NCBI GenBank assembly: GCA_007844125.1 | Contig: CM017558.1 | Location: forward strand, 59,494,550 to 59,558,549 | Origin: Sinonovacula constricta | Taxonomy: Eukaryota; Mollusca; Bivalvia; Cardiida; Solecurtidae | Direction: 5' to 3' | DNA: 64,000 bases | Shown here: piece by piece, positions 61,162 through 64,000 of the stretch | Layout: each line of letters opens with the position of its first letter | Numbering within the stretch: position 1 is the first letter of the stretch | Made by a program: the position numbers and the translations under genes | The notes under the pieces: model-generated | Told to the model about the DNA's origin: nothing | Databases searched by the model: none | The model's input: only the letters and a program-made list of their open reading frames with translations

Positions 61162-62495
61162 CATTATTATTGAAGTCGCTATTTAAATTGCGTGCGATTA
61201 TTATAAATGATAATGAAGATACATATTATGATCATGATGCTGATTGTGATGGCTATTATGATGGTAATGTTGCTATTAAAATATTAATATTTTGATATTG
61301 ATACAAAATAATATCAATTAAAAATGTTAAAGATGGTAATGACTAATTGTACAGCCTTCGAAATGCTCTATGGCTTCAAGATGTTTGTGTCTGAGACCAC
61401 TCCGTACAACTATTCCACTTCGCCGTACGTGTACATCAACAATGTTACGTCTCAGGAGTACCTGGCCAATCAAGGCGTCACAGACGTTCTCTTTGGGGAC
61501 ACTCCGATCAGATATGTCGCTCTTGCACTTCATAGACCACGAGCCCAAAATAAAGACGTTTTGATGGTGGTGTGTGAGGTGCAAGTATGTAATCGTAAGT
61601 TGTATAGCATGACAGCATTGGATTGCACAAAAGGGAAGCTAATGATAATGTTGACATTTACAGACTACGAACAACTTTACGGCTTCAAGATGTTTGTGTC
61701 AGAGACCACTCCGTACAACTATTCCACTTCGTCGTACGTGTACATCAACAATGTTACGTCTCAGGAGTACCTGGCCAATCAAGGCGTCACAGACGTTCTC
61801 TTTGGGGACACTCCGATCAGATATGTCGCTCTTGCACTTCATAGACTACGATTCCAAAATAAACAAGTTTTGATGGTGGTGTGTGAGGTGCAGGTGTTTA
61901 AGCGTAAGTTTGTCTCACTGGGCAGTTGTTAGCATTATACAAGATGACATATTTACCGAATTACGTGAATTTAGTTTTGCATCTAACATGACTTAAATAA
62001 TTATGTATAAGAGTAAGGATATTTTCCAGTTTGATTTTTTTACAAATGCAGTTTAGTTTGTTGGAAAGGTTAATTCTATTACTCTTGTATTGAAAAGCTA
62101 TTTAAGACGCAAAGACAAGCAAGCTAGTGCTCTTATTTGTGTGATATGTTGTCCATCCATGTGAGGTGTATAGTGACAATTAATGGAGTTGCTGGTCTAC
62201 GCGTATGCATCAAATATGTCTAGATGGGTTTGTCATATTTTTTCAAGTTTCCTTTTTACTTTTTATTAAATCGTATCCAAACTAAAGTTTGTCGTTCCTG
62301 TATTTATCGTTTTCGTTGAAATATAATAAAACCATTCTGGTCAGTTATATGAACTTTACAAAACAGCCTGTGACAACTATCATTTTGAGCCCGACTGTGC
62401 ACAGTGTCACTGTGATGGAGCCCCGTGTAACAAAGCTTCTGGATTATGTCCTGGTGGTTGTACACCGGGGTGGAAAGGACAAAGGTGTGATCAAA
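53811..62495 (+). CDS. FTP-lectin / EGF-like receptor gene, copy B (partial, 3' exons beyond window)
   Basis: Exons visible: 53811-53883 (signal peptide), 60221-60451 (FTP first half), 61355-61594 and 61664-61903 (two versions of FTP second half), 62367-62495 (EGF-like). All are phase 1 to phase 1 after the first, so any combination keeps the frame. The EGF exon 5, membrane and tail exons seen in copy A at 29-30 kb would lie past the window end. The lectin part differs strongly in protein sequence from copy A, while the EGF part is identical in protein. This points to a second, functional receptor with altered ligand binding (inference). Confidence 0.65.
54305..56640 (+). pseudogene. Non-LTR reverse transcriptase relic (copy B)
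   Basis: Same insertion as 4567-6900 with the same motif order (KNGKCSGLEDISNE near 54,520, FKYLGV near 55,460, the C-terminal block near 55,860). The catalytic box again reads LLYADG (about 55,240-55,257). Further indels have accumulated independently, for instance in the poly-A and poly-T runs. Confidence 0.75.
57017..57330 (+). mobile_element. Second tRNA-derived SINE (copy B)
   Basis: Same insertion as 7278-7590. Its box B (GTTCGATCC) is intact here. A short internal deletion removes about 20 bp found in copy A. Confidence 0.55.
57345..57550 (-). mobile_element. SINE of the 2505 family, reverse orientation (copy B)
   Basis: Same insertion as 7600-7835, shortened by about 15 bp near 57,440. 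Confidence 0.5.
57835..58805. other. Intron 1 of copy B, non-coding
   Basis: Colinear with 10,327-11,302 of copy A. No gene seen. The join at about 57,830 is the empty or deleted site of the 2.2-kb copy-A block. Confidence 0.55.
58806..58880. repeat. (CA)n/CACG microsatellite (copy B)
   Basis: Shorter homolog of the repeat at 11,303-11,405. Confidence 0.95.
59070..59720 (+). pseudogene. LINE RNase H and C-terminal relic (copy B)
   Basis: Reads HLHIYTDGS near 59,139-59,165, then a one-base loss breaks the frame (tcaagacgg versus tcaaagacgg in copy A). An AEIQAINLSL block follows, then about 130 bp are missing, and EPLTVNHILLQC ends the relic near 59,680. Confidence 0.7.
60221..60451 (+). CDS. 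Exon 2: first half of the FTP lectin domain (copy B)
   Basis: A 231-nt phase 1/1 exon with the same borders as copy A. It encodes (V)NVALQKTAYQSTT, ADMAVDNETQFTG, CRCCAG and the unchanged KGPWWEIDLGAPVRVGKVKV. Fourteen of 77 residues differ from copy A, clustered before the WWEIDLG block, while the flanking intron differs by only about 3-4 percent. Confidence 0.8.
60490..61165. repeat. GTA/GTR trinucleotide low-complexity tract (copy B)
   Basis: Imperfect AGT-type triplets in intron 2, ending in about 22 pure GTA repeats near 61,100-61,160. Open frames here (poly-Val, poly-Leu, poly-Thr) are artefacts. Confidence 0.95.
61355..61594 (+). CDS. Exon 3a: FTP second half, first version (copy B)
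   Basis: A 240-nt phase 1/1 exon (acceptor ttgtacag, donor gtaagt). It encodes FEMLYGFKMFVSETTPYNYS, VYINNVTSQEYLANQG, DVLFGDTPIRYVALALHR and ends CEVQVCN. Its upstream flank matches the one before copy A's exon 3. It carries an extra Cys near the end compared with 3b (VCN versus VFK). Confidence 0.8.
61595..61663 (+). other. 69-nt stopless intron between the two lectin exons
   Basis: It begins gtaagt and ends ttacag. Its length is a multiple of three and it has no stop in the reading frame, so retention would add 23 codons and keep the frame open through both exons. Confidence 0.7.
61664..61903 (+). CDS. Exon 3b: FTP second half, second version (copy B)
   Basis: A 240-nt phase 1/1 exon nearly identical to 3a in the middle (FVSETTPYNYSTS, VYINNVTSQEYLANQG, GDTPIRYVALALHR) but different at both ends: it starts DYEQLYGFK and ends CEVQVFK. 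Its downstream flank matches copy A's exon 3 donor region. Both exons cannot complete one FTP fold together, so alternative use is likely. Confidence 0.8.
62367..62495 (+). CDS. Exon 4: EGF-like module (copy B)
   Basis: A 129-nt phase 1/1 exon with the same eight-cysteine module as copy A; all five base differences are third-position and silent. The donor is gtaagt. Confidence 0.8.
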
Positions 62496-62499
62496 GTAA

Positions 62500-63590
62500 G
62501 TGGTGAGCGTCTTCTTTAAAGTGTGTTTTTTTTTCTCTCTGAAAAGGAATAGAAAGGAATAGAGAGGTTGTCATGTTAGGATGTAATAAGCCCTCTTGTC
62601 CATAGACTAACTTATGTGTTCACTGTAAGTTGGGTATACATGTTAAAGGTTGGTGAAACCTTATCCTCAAAACTGTTCTCTTATTACCGGGTAAGTAAAA
62701 ACGATTCGGAATGAAGTTCCATTGTCATGTTCTAGTGCTCAGCAATAAATATAGAATGAGTTTTTAGAATAGGTAAGTGTAAGAGCAGTACAAATGTTTG
62801 TCCTGGAATTTCCCTGAGGCGGTAGAAAAACCCCAGGTATGATCATGTTTCTATACTCTTCCTAGTCAAGGGTAGTGTATTTCCATTTGGAACAGTAATA
62901 AAATAAAAAAAAATGTATGGATAAGGGGTATGCACGTCCAAGTCCATTGGATGTTACTGCTGTTTGGCAGGAAATGATTTATGATAATTAGGGTAATACA
63001 TGCTTAAATGTGCTTGTGACTATTAATCTTTGTACTGGCTAAACATTTTTCTCTCTGACAAATTATCCTAGTTCTTTTGTTGTAGCAGCTGATTTGCTCA
63101 ATCGGAAGTCGTTATGTAGAATGACAATAACATCATAGTAGTCCCTGACGTAAAATGACACCAACACCAATTGACACAGAACAACATTAAACACGTTTAA
63201 CGTTTTTCTCTGGCTAGCCCTTTGACCTATATTCACTAGGTTCAGCACCAACGTATGCATTGCCTATTATATGTAATGTTTTCACAGCATAAACTTGTGC
63301 TGTTTGCTAGTTTCTCTTTTTACCGGTGCCACGTTTTAGTTTTTCGCGTATGGTGCATATTTTGGTTTATCGGCATTTCAAATTCCATTTACACTTCAAA
63401 CATATGCACAGATACCTATATAATTCCCTTGTAATTGTCTTTTTAATGTTGTCATTATTTTAATTAAACATTAATAATGTATTCACCCACCTCGCGCACA
63501 CCTTGTTTATTTAATGTTCAATTTATTTTCACACATAGTTCCTTTTAAATGCAATGATCTTGTTATGCCCCCAAAGGCGGGCATATAGTA
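62500..63590. other. Intron 4 of copy B with the retrotransposon empty site
   Basis: Non-coding. Around 62,845-62,855 the sequence catgtttctatactc is the uninterrupted version of the copy-A insertion site (catgtatc and tatctatactc). Confidence 0.8.
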
Positions 63591-64000
63591 GTTGAAACTC
63601 TGTCTGAAGGTCAAGGTCACACTTAAATGGCTAAGTCAGTAAATCAGTCATGGCATGAGGGATTTTGAAATAACCTGGCAGAAATGTCCAATACATGAAG
63701 ACGACGTGTCGCGCACAAGACCCAGATCGGTTACTCGAAGGTCAAGATCACACAGCTCAAAGTCATAATCCCTAGAAGCGCACATGTTGGTCGTGTCCGC
63801 TTAGTTACCCTGTCATTGCTTGAGGGATTTTGAAATAATCTGTCAGAAATGTCAAATACAAGAAGATTACTTGTCTCGCCTAAGACTCAGGTCAGTAACT
63901 CGAAGGTCAAGGTCACACTTACAGGTCAAAATCATAATCCCTGGTAGTGCACTGGTGGTCGTGTCCGCTCAGTAACTCTGTCATTTCTGGAGACATTTTA
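63590..64000. repeat. 327-bp-type tandem repeat with TCAAGGTCA motifs (copy B, cut by window end)
   Basis: Same family as 26,286-27,110, with 'gaaggtcaaggtcacac' and 'tggtcgtgtccgctcag' landmarks. The first unit has a deletion relative to copy A near 63,630. Confidence 0.8.

Larger units (their letters stand above)
50300..64000 (+). repeat. Segmental duplication, copy B
   Basis: Partner of the block 60-27,110, same orientation, cut by the window end within the 327-bp repeat. B lacks about 400 bp near 51,965, 2.2 kb near 57,830, about 130 bp near 59,380, the LTR element near 62,850 and about 125 bp near 62,600. It has an extra lectin exon (61664-61903). The rest is colinear. Confidence 0.9.

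Noticed and set aside
60434..61164. Poly-Val, poly-Thr and poly-Leu frames up to 155 codons in copy B
   Set aside because: Same low-complexity triplet tract; no conserved protein.
61324..61932. A single 202-codon gene with a duplicated domain
   Set aside because: Clear gtaagt and ttacag borders and phase agreement with copy A show two exons; the frame is continuous only because the 69-nt intron is stopless.

Overview
This is eukaryotic, AT-rich, intron-rich animal DNA packed with transposable-element debris. It most resembles a mollusc, probably a bivalve. The grounds are a fucolectin-type (FTP, F5/8C-like) lectin receptor gene with EGF-like exons, a Ty3/gypsy element, several non-LTR relics, tRNA-headed SINEs, and the 'ggtcaaggtcacac' type of tandem repeat. 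The species is an inference; no single-copy housekeeping gene is present to confirm it.

Most of the window is two copies of one block. Copy A runs from about 60 to at least 27,110. Copy B runs from about 50,300 to the window end. Both are in the same orientation, about 50 kb apart, and similar in order along their length (introns roughly 95 percent identical by eye). Each copy carries one plus-strand gene: a TATA promoter (3222; 52961), a signal-peptide exon (4074; 53811), FTP-domain exons (12864 and 14055; 60221, 61355 and 61664) and an EGF-like exon (14775; 62367). In copy A the gene continues through a second EGF exon (29094), an EGF plus transmembrane exon (29542) and a tyrosine-rich cytoplasmic tail exon ending at 30183. 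All joints have compatible phases. The product is best read as a type I membrane lectin receptor. The copies differ in telling ways. The lectin exon is rich in amino-acid changes while the EGF exon has only silent ones. Copy B has a tandemly duplicated 240-nt lectin exon. Copy A has an in-frame TGA in a skippable EGF exon.

Copy A was invaded after or during its separation from copy B by a 10.2-kb Ty3/gypsy LTR retrotransposon (15373-25563, minus strand). The empty site is preserved in copy B and the target-site duplication is TATC. Its pol frame is 1360 codons without a stop, and a perfect -1 slippery heptamer sits just before the gag stop. However, gag has a nonsense codon, there are two other frame changes, and the integrase shows His where the first catalytic Asp is expected.

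The middle (30.2-50.3 kb) holds no intact gene. It contains a decayed minus-strand pseudogene of an XPG/flap-nuclease-like multicopy family (35.1-37.8 kb), a decayed APE-type non-LTR retrotransposon that has lost its catalytic ADD box (40-43.2 kb), fold-back and TIR elements (44.9, 45.5, 48.6-49.3 kb), microsatellites, and the C-terminal piece of another LINE at the start of copy B.
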